This document shows positions 1-8,274 of a DNA stretch of 64,000 bases, piece by piece. A program made the translations under genes and the position numbers. Under the pieces are notes generated by a model. It was not told the origin of the DNA. It made no database searches and saw only the letters and a program-made list of their open reading frames with translations. Numbering within the stretch: position 1 is the first letter of the stretch; each line of letters starts with the position of its first letter. This DNA is from Alicyclobacillus sp. ALC3 (GTDB taxonomy: Bacteria; Bacillota; Bacilli; Alicyclobacillales; Alicyclobacillaceae), in contig NZ_CP066784.1 of the NCBI RefSeq assembly GCF_028751195.1, forward strand, positions 4,588,001 through 4,652,000. Reading direction: 5' to 3'.

Positions 1-47
1 GCGTACTCATCTGCCGCTCGCGGTCGACGAAGTGGGGGCTAATCTGC

Positions 48-752
48 TTGGGAACAGTTTGGTGGGTTGTGTCACTGTTGATTGCTATTGTTCTGCTGTA
101 TTCTGTGATACCAAACATTTTCACGCGGTGGCTGCACATCGGCGTGATTTACAAAGGCCCTGTGCAACCCGTGGTCTCTTTGACGTTTGACGACGGACCG
201 GACCCTCGATACACGCCGCAGTTACTCGATGCACTTCGACAGGCCGGAGTCTCGGCGACGTTCTTTGTCATCGCGGATAAGGCCTTGCGGCACCGAGAGA
301 TTGTCGAGCGGATGTTGAGCGAGGGGCACAATGTCGAGGTGCACGGGTATCGGCACCTGTTTGTGCCATGGCTGCCACCGTCAACGACACTCCGACAGGC
401 CCTGACTGCAGCAGCGGCAGTGGAAGACCAGTTTGGCATACAAGTGCGTTTTTATCGCCCGACCTGGGGGCTGTGTAACGCCGTTAGTTGGCTGCCGCGT
501 GTGCGTCGGCGATTGCGGCTTATCACATGGTCGATTATGGTCGGCGACTGGCGAGTTACACCTGCGCAGGAACTCCTGACACGCATTGTCACGCAATTGC
601 ACAAGGGCGCAATTATTGTGCTGCACGATTCTGACGAAACGTTTGGAGCACAGCTCGGAGCACCTGAAAACGTGGTACAATTAATTCCGGAGCTGGTTAG
701 TGCAGTGCGCCAGCGTGGGTACGAATTTCGAACGGTGGCAGAGTGGTTGTGA
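48..752 (+). CDS. Polysaccharide deacetylase family protein, membrane-anchored
   Basis: NodB-type carbohydrate esterase (CE4), probably removing N-acetyl groups from an envelope polysaccharide or peptidoglycan outside the cell. One hydrophobic segment at residues 5-22 would anchor it. The catalytic motifs are visible: TFDDGPD at about 46-52 (base and metal Asp), HGYRH at 99-103 (metal His pair), YRPTWG near 137-142 and LHD near the C-terminus. Length 234 aa is normal for a minimal CE4 protein. The start is TTG with a G-rich stretch about 10 nt upstream; the frame is open to the window edge, so a start further upstream cannot be excluded. It heads a three-gene envelope operon with the next two genes. 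Confidence 0.88.
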   Translation: MGTVWWVVSLLIAIVLLYSVIPNIFTRWLHIGVIYKGPVQPVVSLTFDDGPDPRYTPQLLDALRQAGVSATFFVIADKALRHREIVERMLSEGHNVEVHGYRHLFVPWLPPSTTLRQALTAAAAVEDQFGIQVRFYRPTWGLCNAVSWLPRVRRRLRLITWSIMVGDWRVTPAQELLTRIVTQLHKGAIIVLHDSDETFGAQLGAPENVVQLIPELVSAVRQRGYEFRTVAEWL

Positions 753-765
753 GGAGGGCTGCATC

Positions 766-1377
766 ATGAAGAGTCGACTGGTGCGCAGCATTTGGCGAGG
801 ATGGGAAGCTTTATTTCGGTTGTTCGCCGGTGTTCACCCCATGTTGCCTGGTGAACCCCATTTATTCCTACTCGCGACTCGACGTTATATGGGAAAACCG
901 TTTGCGGTCGACGGGCAGGAAATTCATCGCGGCGACCGCGTGATCGAATTGCATATCAACAACGAAATGGTTCTCGACTTATTACAGGAAGAGCAAAAGA
1001 GTCTGATTGGCACAACCGTGAAATTGCTGCGTGAGGCACAGCGCTCTCTTCCGATTCTCGCTCGTGTCGTCGATTCGCCTGCGTTTCAAAATGAGCATGT
1101 GCTGTATGGAGTCACTTTTATCCACCGGGGTGTCAGTAAACTCGGCTTCGAGACGATTCCGTTGCACAGTAGCTTGCTTGAACGCACGACGACGTGGCAC
1201 CTGCGCAACATCTTTAAGATTGTGAATCCGCAGGCGGAGAAAATGCTTGCTAGTCACCCTGACGCCTTTGTGCCGAAACTGGTCGCAATCTCGAAGGAAC
1301 GCTTGTTGCAGTTGTACCTTGAGTCACAGCAGACACCATCGGTTGATCCTGCAGCTTCGGATCACGTTCTAGTCTGA
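766..1377 (+). CDS. YkoP-like protein of unknown function
   Basis: A 203-aa protein that I associate with the Bacillus YkoP group from its overall look (HPMLPGEPHLFLLATRRYMG, then DGQEIHRGD and ELHINNEMVL). No catalytic motif and no signal peptide are visible. The start is the ATG preceded by GAGGAGGG with 7 nt spacing, just downstream of the deacetylase stop; a longer reading frame begins at 700 but overlaps the deacetylase. The placement between a polysaccharide deacetylase and an MGDG-synthase-type glycosyltransferase suggests a partner in glycolipid or cell-wall polymer synthesis. That role is inference only. Confidence 0.75.
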   Translation: MKSRLVRSIWRGWEALFRLFAGVHPMLPGEPHLFLLATRRYMGKPFAVDGQEIHRGDRVIELHINNEMVLDLLQEEQKSLIGTTVKLLREAQRSLPILARVVDSPAFQNEHVLYGVTFIHRGVSKLGFETIPLHSSLLERTTTWHLRNIFKIVNPQAEKMLASHPDAFVPKLVAISKERLLQLYLESQQTPSVDPAASDHVLV

Positions 1378-1386
1378 GGTGTCTCT

Positions 1387-2538
1387 GTGAGAGTACTCTT
1401 GCTAACCGCTTCATACGGTGACGGTCATCATCAGGTCGCGTCCGCACTGGCGGACGCGTTTTCGCTTTTCGGAGCCGACGTTAGGGAATTTGATTGCATT
1501 CGGTCAGGAGGACGCGCTGACGGGCAGTCACGCGTCTTTGGCGAGTGGGTGTACGAGTCTCTGACTCGGTTTGCCCCATGGTTGTACGGTATCAGCTACA
1601 ACTGGACAAGAAACCTCAGTGAACGCCACCCCCTGTGGTGGCTTTTATCGCTGCCTCTGCGCGGCAGGTTGACACATCTGCTGCGAGATTTTCGGCCGGA
1701 TGTTGTGTTGCAACTGTTTCCTGAACGATTGCTGTCGGACATGAAATCGGCAGACCTGCCACCGTTCATTGGTGTCGTTGTGACTGACTACAGCGTCCAT
1801 ACGCGGTGGTATCACCGCCGGGTTACGACGTACTTTTTGCCTGCACTGGACTTTCTCGACTTGTCCCGAAGGTTCGTGTTGCCGCACAGTCGTTGTGTAG
1901 CGACTGGAATACCCTTGCGCAGGCAGTTCTGGACGTCGGAGCGCGCAAATGACGATGTGCAAAGGCACCAAGTCGAAACAGTTGACACAAGCCGGCCGTA
2001 CGTCCTTGTGGCGGCAGGAGGAAGAGGGCTGTTTCCCGACCTGCAACAAACCTTATTACAGCTGTGTGCACGTCTGCCTGACCACGACGTTTACGTGATG
2101 TGTGGAAAGAACCAGCGCATGCTAGAGACAATCCAGCGCGTGAGTGAGGACATGCCGCGCGTGGTCGGACTACCATTTGTCTCGGAGGTCGCGTTGCTGT
2201 ACAAATATGCGTCGTTTGCCGTCGTGAAAGCGGGAGGATTGACCGTTAGCGAGTGCCTTGCCATGTCTTGCCCGATGTTGTTATACCGTCCTCAGCCTGG
2301 TCAGGAGTACGACAACGCGAAGTATGTGGAATCCATCGGCGCAGGTCGACTCGTCCACGCAAGCCGGGAACTGGCAGATGTCCTGTCAGCCTTCGCAGAC
2401 CCGGCTGTGCGCACAGAGATGCGAGCCGCTTGTCGGGAAAGTGCGCACCCGAACGCTGCCAATGATGTAGTACACGTGGTCATGAACACTGTCAACAATG
2501 CAAGCAGTCAAGTGACGGAATTCACCAAATTCAGGTGA
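1387..2538 (+). CDS. MGDG synthase/MurG-type glycosyltransferase (GT28-like)
   Basis: 383-aa GT-B glycosyltransferase. The N-terminal MGDG-synthase domain begins with VLLLTASYGDGHHQVASAL (diacylglycerol side), and the C-terminal nucleotide-sugar domain has AAGGRGLFPD, VKAGGLTVSEC and the QPGQEYDNA region typical of UgtP/MurG relatives. It probably moves a sugar from a UDP donor to a lipid at the inner face of the membrane. The start is GTG, 9 nt after the stop of the YkoP-like gene, so the three genes form one operon. Substrate is not determinable from sequence. Confidence 0.85.
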   Translation: MRVLLLTASYGDGHHQVASALADAFSLFGADVREFDCIRSGGRADGQSRVFGEWVYESLTRFAPWLYGISYNWTRNLSERHPLWWLLSLPLRGRLTHLLRDFRPDVVLQLFPERLLSDMKSADLPPFIGVVVTDYSVHTRWYHRRVTTYFLPALDFLDLSRRFVLPHSRCVATGIPLRRQFWTSERANDDVQRHQVETVDTSRPYVLVAAGGRGLFPDLQQTLLQLCARLPDHDVYVMCGKNQRMLETIQRVSEDMPRVVGLPFVSEVALLYKYASFAVVKAGGLTVSECLAMSCPMLLYRPQPGQEYDNAKYVESIGAGRLVHASRELADVLSAFADPAVRTEMRAACRESAHPNAANDVVHVVMNTVNNASSQVTEFTKFR

Positions 2539-2595
2539 TGACTTTATGCCATCGGCACTATTCTACGGCATCCGAGAAAATCTGATAAATTACCA

Positions 2596-2624
2596 TTGCG
2601 ATGATAGAGTTGCTTGATTATAAT
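2596..2624 (+). promoter_or_regulatory. SigA-type promoter of the c-di-AMP riboswitch leader
   Basis: TTGCGA (2596-2601), 17-bp spacer, TATAAT (2619-2624). It lies directly upstream of the riboswitch aptamer, with a predicted start near 2631. The perfect -10 box and 17-bp spacing support it. Confidence 0.65.
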
Positions 2625-2654
2625 GTTACCGAAGCACTAAGCGCTTCAGACTAA

Positions 2655-2796
2655 CAGTCCGAACTCCGAACTTCCGGAGGCGGGGGATTCAGCAATTGGG
2701 GCGAATCTAGTGACCGCTGTTACAGAGATAATCTTCGGTATTCACTAGTAGGGAGTGAGCCACTTCCCGAGTCCGTCAACTAACCTCGCAGGACCA
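2655..2796 (+). ncRNA. Cyclic di-AMP riboswitch (ydaO-yuaA class)
   Basis: The conserved blocks of the ydaO aptamer are present in order: GGAGGCGGGGGA (about 2676-2687), GGGGCGAATC (2698-2707), a variable arm, and the hallmark ccgagtccgtcaactaacct (2767-2786) followed by CGCAGG. The class binds c-di-AMP and usually turns off genes for wall hydrolases and potassium or osmolyte transport; a LysM-NlpC/P60 hydrolase follows here. The aptamer ends immediately before the ribosome binding site (AAAAGGGG, 2797-2804). I see no separate terminator hairpin, so control could be translational. That mechanism is inference. Confidence 0.9.
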
Positions 2797-2811
2797 AAAG
2801 GGGCTCAGGGT

Positions 2812-3714
2812 GTGAAGGCTAGATTAAAATTTGCATGTGGTGCCGCTGCTTGTCTCATGAGCGTTCCCACCTTGGCGTTGGCTGCAACGACTGAGGTGCA
2901 CGTCAAAAAAGGCGACTCCTTGTACTCCATTGCAGTTCAAAACCACACGTCAGTCCAAGCCATTATGAACGCGAATCACCTCCATAGTAGCCTTATCCAT
3001 CCCGGTCAAGTCCTGAAAATCCCTCACAAAACGACGCAGAAGCCCAAGAGCACGGCAATACATAGGACAACACCAGCGTATCATGCACCTCCTAGTCATC
3101 CGGCTGGTCCAGTTTGGAAGGTCCAGGTGACGTCGGGCGAAACTTTGTGGGGCATTGCTTCGGCGTATGGAGTCAGTGTGCAGGGACTTGAATCTTGGAA
3201 CCACTTGTCCACGAAATCAGTCCTTCGTCTTGGCCAGTGGCTTGTTGTATACGGTGGTCATCAACCGAAGCGGCCGGCCGTGACTCGGCCAGCGTCGTCG
3301 CATCTAAGTGGTCGAAGCGGTGGGAACGCAACAGGGACAGTCGGCACGGGCGTGCTGGGTTTGAACGTTGTCAGGTATGCAGAACGCTTCCTTGGAGTGC
3401 CTTATGTGTGGGGCGGCGAGTCATCTAGTGGGTTTGACTGCTCTGGCCTCGTGCAGTTCACATTTGCCCATTTTGGCGTGTATCTCCCGCGTGATAGTTT
3501 CAGCCAGTACAATGTCGGCCGTCCTGTTTCAGAGGCGAGTTTGTTGCCTGGAGACCTCGTGTTCTTTAATACGGACGGTGGTGGAGCTTCGCATGTCGGT
3601 ATTTATGTAGGCGGTGGGGCGTTTGTCAACGCGTCTGGAACTCATGTGCAAATCGACTCTATCTGGTCGAGTTACTGGAGCAGTCACTACGTCGGTGCTA
3701 AGCGAGTCCTGTGA
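2812..3714 (+). CDS. Secreted LysM-NlpC/P60 peptidoglycan endopeptidase
   Basis: 300-aa secreted wall hydrolase. It has a signal peptide ending LALA (about residues 1-24), two LysM domains (about 28-72 and 100-145), a Ser/Gly-rich linker and a C-terminal NlpC/P60 cysteine peptidase with FDCSGLVQFTF (catalytic Cys) and HVGIYVGGG (catalytic His). It should cut stem peptides of peptidoglycan. I place the start at GTG 2812, behind AAAAGGGG. The longer in-frame GTG at 2755 lies inside the riboswitch aptamer and would put about 19 hydrophilic residues before the signal peptide. Expression is expected to respond to c-di-AMP. Confidence 0.92.
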   Translation: MKARLKFACGAAACLMSVPTLALAATTEVHVKKGDSLYSIAVQNHTSVQAIMNANHLHSSLIHPGQVLKIPHKTTQKPKSTAIHRTTPAYHAPPSHPAGPVWKVQVTSGETLWGIASAYGVSVQGLESWNHLSTKSVLRLGQWLVVYGGHQPKRPAVTRPASSHLSGRSGGNATGTVGTGVLGLNVVRYAERFLGVPYVWGGESSSGFDCSGLVQFTFAHFGVYLPRDSFSQYNVGRPVSEASLLPGDLVFFNTDGGGASHVGIYVGGGAFVNASGTHVQIDSIWSSYWSSHYVGAKRVL

Positions 3715-3726
3715 GACACAGTCAGA

Positions 3727-3765
3727 AAAAGAGTGCCGCACGCTTTAAGCGTGCGGCACTCTTTT
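3727..3765 (+). terminator. Rho-independent terminator after the NlpC/P60 gene
   Basis: Near-perfect 18-bp inverted repeat (left arm ending in gtgccgcacgct, short TTA loop, right arm ending in TCTTTT). It is 12 nt downstream of the stop codon and may act on both strands. Confidence 0.9.
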
Positions 3766-3824
3766 GGGTACGCCTAGCTGCCAACTGGAGAGTTGACGCG
3801 GCATTCGGTTTCGCGACCCTGGTG

Positions 3825-4001
3825 TTAAGCGAGCGCATGCATGGATAAGTACCCTATCGTGCAAATGACGAGTAGGATCGATACCGACACACTGACTTTT
3901 TCACCGATCATCCAAACACGCCGGAACTTAGCGATTGGACTGTAAGTCGTATCATCTCGGTCCTCGCTGACTGTGCGACCTTGCTCGTGTACGGATTCCA
4001 C
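3825..4001 (-). CDS. Small single-pass membrane protein (58 aa)
   Basis: A short reading frame in an otherwise empty 490-bp gap. It starts at GTG 4001 behind GAGGTGAT (5-6 nt spacing) and ends at TAA 3825. The N-terminal half is charged (VESVHEQGRTVSEDRDD). The C-terminal half is one strong transmembrane helix (VSVSVSILLVICTIGYLSM), giving a tail-anchored or N-in topology. I do not recognise the family. The ribosome binding site and the sharp split between charged and hydrophobic halves support translation. The small size leaves room for doubt. Confidence 0.5.
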   Translation of the reverse strand: MESVHEQGRTVSEDRDDTTYSPIAKFRRVWMIGEKVSVSVSILLVICTIGYLSMHALA

Positions 4002-4206
4002 CGAATCACCTCAAGTGGGGATAGACCTTGACCTTCTCAGACTTCACGCGACGATTCTACTTTACCACTCTTGCGCCCGGAAAGCATGGGTCAGGAGTCG
4101 TCCATTGTGAAGAATGTGTTTCCGAATTGCTGAAAATTGTCAAAACTAGCTGTCGTGTTCAGTCGTTATTGCTGCAACGCGCAAGCGCTTCCGCGGTGCC
4201 GCTTGT

Positions 4207-5709
4207 TCATTCAGAGCCTGAGCTAGCGAATTTTCGTGATCCGGACAAGATGAGTGCGACAATGGCGATTACCGCGACGAACAAGTAGGCGCCGCGGAAC
4301 GCGGCGACCATCTGCGCCTGTGAAGCCTGACCTTCATGCCCGACCCCGTAGAACACCAAGAAAACTTGGTAGGACAGTCCCCCGAGTGTGACGCCAATGC
4401 TCATGCCCATGGTTCGAGACATGTTCAAGAGTCCGCCGACGACACCAAGACTGCTCTTCGGTGCGCTGCCCATGACACTGCTGTTGTTTGGCGGTGTAAA
4501 GAATCCGAGTCCCGCACCGATGAAGAAGAAGCCAGCGACCAACAGCACAATGCCGACGCCACCGTGCGTAAACCCGGTTGCAAGTGCTAATCCGACGCTG
4601 CCGAGGGCCGCGATCAGCATGCCGGACACTGTCAGGATGCGCGTGCCAAAACGGTCTGCCAGCGCGCCGGAAACCGGGGTGAAAATTGTCATTCCCAGCG
4701 GGATCACGGTCATGTACAAGCCGGCCTGGTAGGACTGCAGGTGTTGCACGCGGTCAAAGTAAAATGGCCCAAGCAGCGTCACCGCGTACATGACGGCGAA
4801 GGACAGCACACCCGTAATGCTGCCGACTGAGATACTGGGTATTTTCAACATACTGAGGTCGAGCATCGGGTGCTGCGACCGCCTCTCTACAACAATGAAC
4901 GAAGCCATACCCAGTGCAGCGACGATGTAACTCCCCACAATGACTGGGGACCCCCAGCCTTGGTCTTTGCCCGTGTTGAGGAAGTAGATGAGAGCAACTA
5001 AGGTCGGTGCCAAAATGATTGCACCTAGGTAGTCAAACGCCTGTTGACGATTGCGCTTGCCGTCGGGAGGCAGCATGAGTATCCCGAGCACGGTGCCAAT
5101 GATACCGACAGGCACGTTAACGAAGAACACCCAGCGCCAGGTTGCGAAGGACAACAAGGTGCCGCCAATCGCTGGACCCAGGCTCAACCCGATGGCTTGA
5201 GCCGCTCCTTGGATGCCGATTGCTTTTCCGCGGTCACTCGCTGGTGTAGTGGCCGTGATGATGGAGACGCTGTTCGCTTGGAGCATGGCGGCCCCGACTG
5301 CTTGCAGGACGCGGGATGCCAGCAAGAACGTGAGGTTGGGTGACAAACCGCACAGTAATGAACCGATAATAAAAACCGTGAACCCAATCGCGTACATCCA
5401 GCGCCTTCCGAACATATCTGCGAGGCGACCAAGTGGAATGATGAGTGCGGCCAACGTCAAGAGATACGTTAAGCTGACCCAGGTGACAGTACTCAGTGTG
5501 ACGTGAAACTGCCGTTGTAACACCGGTAGCGTAATATTGACAATACTTGCGTCTACCGCTGCCATAAAAGCGCCAATACACACAGTAGCAACCACAAACC
5601 AGTGGTAATTCGGTCTGCGGTAGACGGATGGCAAGGGGAAGAAACTGCCTTTTTTTGTCGGGTCAGGCTTAGGGTTAGAAAAAGACGTTTGGTTCGCGCT
5701 CACAGGCAT
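4207..5709 (-). CDS. MFS drug/proton antiporter, DHA2 (EmrB/QacA) family
   Basis: 500-aa integral membrane exporter, the usual length for the 14-helix DHA2 family. The first helix carries the AAVDASIVNITLPVLQRQF signature of EmrB/QacA transporters, and motif A follows as GRLADMFGRRWMYAIG. It should export a hydrophobic or cationic compound in exchange for protons. The ATG start at 5709 has GGAGGA 6 nt upstream. The GntR-family gene lies 65 bp upstream on the same strand, so the two are probably one unit with the regulator controlling export. The substrate is unknown. Confidence 0.9.
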   Translation of the reverse strand: MPVSANQTSFSNPKPDPTKKGSFFPLPSVYRRPNYHWFVVATVCIGAFMAAVDASIVNITLPVLQRQFHVTLSTVTWVSLTYLLTLAALIIPLGRLADMFGRRWMYAIGFTVFIIGSLLCGLSPNLTFLLASRVLQAVGAAMLQANSVSIITATTPASDRGKAIGIQGAAQAIGLSLGPAIGGTLLSFATWRWVFFVNVPVGIIGTVLGILMLPPDGKRNRQQAFDYLGAIILAPTLVALIYFLNTGKDQGWGSPVIVGSYIVAALGMASFIVVERRSQHPMLDLSMLKIPSISVGSITGVLSFAVMYAVTLLGPFYFDRVQHLQSYQAGLYMTVIPLGMTIFTPVSGALADRFGTRILTVSGMLIAALGSVGLALATGFTHGGVGIVLLVAGFFFIGAGLGFFTPPNNSSVMGSAPKSSLGVVGGLLNMSRTMGMSIGVTLGGLSYQVFLVFYGVGHEGQASQAQMVAAFRGAYLFVAVIAIVALILSGSRKFASSGSE

Positions 5710-5774
5710 CTCCTCCTTGCTGGCATCAAGTGTTTGTCACGCAGACGAGCGCGTGTAACGCTTCCAGCAATGAC

Positions 5775-6500
5775 TTAGGGTTCACGGGTCAAATTGACTT
5801 CATACTCGTACAAGGCGCCCAGGTAGCGGACTTGCGAAAATTCAATCGGGGACCCAGATTCATCTTGCGTCGTCCGCACGATGACAAGCACAGGCTCACC
5901 CAGTGTTGCGCCCAAGATGCGGGAGTCCTCCGCGTCAGCGACTGCGGCGCGAATGGACTGCGTACCAAGTCCTACGCGCACCCCATTGCGTTCAAAAAAA
6001 CCGTAGATATGGTCAAACAAGTCTTTCATTTTCTCGACTTCCGCGGAGTCTGTGTGGTACGGCGGCGTCAGATACGACCTTTCCGAAAACACCGGTCGCT
6101 GTCCGAGTTTCGCCAGCCGGTGAATCACGATGACTGGTGACCCGGTTTGCCGCTGTAGATGCACAGCGACGTTGGCCGGGCAGGGGTCCACCGACAGGCG
6201 GAGAACATCGATGTCGACGTCCGGATGCCGCCGACGCAGGTCTTCGGCGAATCCGTAGAGGCGAGATGCGTGAGATGCCGTACGCTGTGCCACAAAAGTA
6301 CCTCGGCCTTGCTTTCGGATCACGTATCCGCTCGCCACCAAGTCTCCAATCGCGAGGCGGACCGTTGTGCGACTGACGCTGAACTTGCGTGCGAGTTCAG
6401 GTTCGGAGGGCAACAACTGATTCGGCTGCCACCGTCCGGACTCAATCTCATCCAGCAGTTCAGCCTTGAGCTGGTGGTAGAGAGGAACGCTTTCTCGCAT
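5775..6500 (-). CDS. GntR-family transcriptional regulator (HutC/UTRA subfamily)
   Basis: 241 aa. The N-terminal winged helix-turn-helix spans about residues 5-70 (LARKFSVSRTTVRLAIGDL, then RKQGRGTFV). The C-terminal UTRA effector domain spans about 90-235. Members bind DNA as dimers and release it on binding a small ligand, often a sugar, amino acid or related metabolite. The gene precedes the MFS exporter on the same strand, so I infer that it regulates the exporter and itself. No clear operator was identified. Confidence 0.9.
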   Translation of the reverse strand: MRESVPLYHQLKAELLDEIESGRWQPNQLLPSEPELARKFSVSRTTVRLAIGDLVASGYVIRKQGRGTFVAQRTASHASRLYGFAEDLRRRHPDVDIDVLRLSVDPCPANVAVHLQRQTGSPVIVIHRLAKLGQRPVFSERSYLTPPYHTDSAEVEKMKDLFDHIYGFFERNGVRVGLGTQSIRAAVADAEDSRILGATLGEPVLVIVRTTQDESGSPIEFSQVRYLGALYEYEVNLTREP

Positions 6501-6593
6501 GGGGACACCTCTCCGAGCAAACTTGACTAGACATCATAACGTTACTACAAGTTAAGCTCAGTATACCCGGCTAATGGAGTCGTCGCAATAGGC

Positions 6594-6620
6594 AAACAGT
6601 CGACGTTTGTCGACTGTTTT
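6594..6620. terminator. Bidirectional terminator downstream of phoU
   Basis: Inverted repeat with arms aaacagtcgac and gtcgactgttt and a GTTT loop, flanked by short T/A runs. It sits between the 3' end of phoU (minus strand) and the GntR gene start, where the pstB-phoU transcript should end. Confidence 0.7.
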
Positions 6621-6652
6621 GTGTACCGTTAGGGCGCCTTCTGGCGGGACTG

Positions 6653-7309
6653 TTAGTTGAGGTCGGAGCGGTCGCCGGTCACGATGTAAATGACACTCTC
6701 ACCGATGTTTGTCGCGTGGTCTCCGAGGCGTTCGAGGGCGCGACCGCACATCGCAAGCGTCATCGCCTGTGTGACGGTAGTGGGGTCTGCTTTGGTGAGG
6801 GTAAACAGTTCTTCGACGATGCCTCTGTAGATTTTGTCGACTTGGTCATCTGCGGGCGCTAGTTTGTTGGCGAGTTCGGTGCTGCTTTCCACGTAAGCGT
6901 TTAGCGCATCGGAGATCATTTGATCGATGATGAGAGACATCCGCGGGATGTCTACCAAAGGTTTAATCAAAGTTTGCCCTTCGAGGCGAAGGACGGACTT
7001 CGCAACGTCGACAGCCAAGTCGCCCATCCGCTCCAAGTCGGTCGAGATGCGCATGCCAGCGACAATTTTGCGCAGGTCCGTTGCCACCGGTTGCTGCGTC
7101 GCAATGAGGCGGATGCAAAGGTCTTCAATCTCGTGTTCTTCCCGGTTGATTTTTCGGTCATTTTCGACGACTTGACGCGCTGCACTTTGGTCGAGCGCCT
7201 TCAGGGCATCAATCGATTTGCGCAGCGCTTCTTGCACGTCACCGCCCATGTGCAGCAGTTTCATCTTCAGTTCACGTAGCGCGATGTCGAAGGTGTGACG
7301 TTGCTGCAT
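6653..7309 (-). CDS. phoU: Phosphate signalling protein PhoU
   Basis: 218-aa cytoplasmic all-helical protein with two PhoU repeats (about residues 10-100 and 115-205). Each contains the family pattern DRKINREEHEIEDLCIRLIA or ERLGDHATNIGESVIYI with metal-binding acidic residues. PhoU links the Pst transporter to the phosphate sensor kinase and limits phosphate uptake. It follows pstB by 39 bp on the same strand. The pstS, pstC and pstA genes usually upstream are missing here, so the operon is split or the rest lies elsewhere. Confidence 0.95.
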   Translation of the reverse strand: MQQRHTFDIALRELKMKLLHMGGDVQEALRKSIDALKALDQSAARQVVENDRKINREEHEIEDLCIRLIATQQPVATDLRKIVAGMRISTDLERMGDLAVDVAKSVLRLEGQTLIKPLVDIPRMSLIIDQMISDALNAYVESSTELANKLAPADDQVDKIYRGIVEELFTLTKADPTTVTQAMTLAMCGRALERLGDHATNIGESVIYIVTGDRSDLN

Positions 7310-7348
7310 CGTGGACTCACTCCTCTTTATTTATCTGGTCAGAGCGGT

Positions 7349-8101
7349 TCATCCGAAACGCCCTGTAATATAGTCTTCTGTTCGCTGATCGTCCGGTTTT
7401 GTAAAGATTTTTGTGGTATCAGCAAGCTCAATGAGTTCACCGTTGAGGAAGAAGGCCGTTTTGTCGGCTACCCGGGCTGCCTGCTGCATGTTATGTGTGA
7501 CGATCACGACCGTATACGAGCCTTTTAACTGCTCGACTAACTCTTCCACGCGCAGAGTCGAAATTGGATCGAGCGCGGATGCTGGCTCGTCCATCAGCAA
7601 AACTTCAGGTTCGACAGCGAGAGCTCGTGCAATGCACAACCGCTGCTGCTGACCACCAGACATAGAGACTGCTGGAGATGACAGTCGGTCTTTCACCTCG
7701 TCCCACAACGCCGCCTTTTGCAAGCTTTCTTCGACGCGCCGCTGGAGTTCGTACTTGTTGCGCAGGCCACCTAGCCGCAAACCAAGTGCTACGTTGTCGT
7801 AAATGCTGAGCGTGGGAAACGGGTTCGGTTTTTGAAACACCATGCCGACTACGCGTCGAACGTCGACCGGATCTATGGTGTAGATATCCTCATCGCCAAG
7901 CCGTACTGAACCGTCCACTCGCGCGAGCGGAAGTGTCTCGTGTAAGCGGTTGAGACAACGCACGAACGTCGACTTGCCGCAACCGGAAGGGCCAATAATG
8001 GCTGTGACCTGGTTGGCTTCAATCTCTAAGTCGATGCCTTTAAGCGTTAAGTTGGAGCCGTACCAAGCCTTCAAGTCTGATACGACAATGCGTTCGCCCA
8101 T
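7349..8101 (-). CDS. pstB: Phosphate ABC transporter ATP-binding protein PstB
   Basis: 250-aa ABC ATPase. It has Walker A GPSGCGKST (about 37-45), Q-loop GMVFQKPNPFP typical of PstB, signature SMSGGQQQRL, Walker B VLLMDEPAS and the switch histidine THNMQQ. It energises high-affinity phosphate import with PstSCA. ATG start at 8101. It forms a two-gene unit with phoU. No PstSCA genes adjoin it, and the divergent neighbour upstream is the acyl-CoA operon. Confidence 0.95.
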   Translation of the reverse strand: MGERIVVSDLKAWYGSNLTLKGIDLEIEANQVTAIIGPSGCGKSTFVRCLNRLHETLPLARVDGSVRLGDEDIYTIDPVDVRRVVGMVFQKPNPFPTLSIYDNVALGLRLGGLRNKYELQRRVEESLQKAALWDEVKDRLSSPAVSMSGGQQQRLCIARALAVEPEVLLMDEPASALDPISTLRVEELVEQLKGSYTVVIVTHNMQQAARVADKTAFFLNGELIELADTTKIFTKPDDQRTEDYITGRFG

Positions 8102-8192
8102 TCATTCCACCTCGATTTTGTCCACCGTATTTTATCATACAAGCCGAGTATGAATGTATCGTCATGGATTTGTAAACGTCTCGTAAAGTCAC

Positions 8193-8208
8193 GTCGACTC
8201 GAGTCGAC
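8193..8208. promoter_or_regulatory. Perfect 16-bp palindrome in the pstB/crotonase divergent region
   Basis: gtcgactcgagtcgac reads the same on both strands. It lies between the pstB start and the crotonase promoter, upstream of the tandem 20-bp repeats, and could be a dimeric repressor site for either direction. Confidence 0.4.
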
Positions 8209-8233
8209 AGCCACAGACGAACAGTAGCGGTTC

Positions 8234-8273
8234 GCGTCTAGACATGACAGTCTGCGTCTGAACGTGACAGTCC
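8234..8273. repeat. Two abutting 20-bp direct repeats next to the crotonase -35 box
   Basis: The units 8234-8253 and 8254-8273 both begin gcgtct and share cgtgacagt/catgacagt; they match at 16 of 20 positions. The second ends 1 bp before the -35 box. The position suggests an operator for the acyl-CoA operon. Confidence 0.45.
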
Positions 8274-8274
8274 G

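Noticed and set aside
1..42. C-terminus of an upstream gene at the left edge
   Set aside because: One frame gives 13 codons and then TAA, but the residues carry no recognisable feature and the other frames are equally open.
700..765. Upstream extension of the YkoP-like protein
   Set aside because: Overlaps the deacetylase gene; a proper ribosome binding site and ATG lie at 752-768.
4028..4288. 86-aa plus-strand frame
   Set aside because: Overlaps the 3' end of the MFS gene on the other strand and lacks a binding site.
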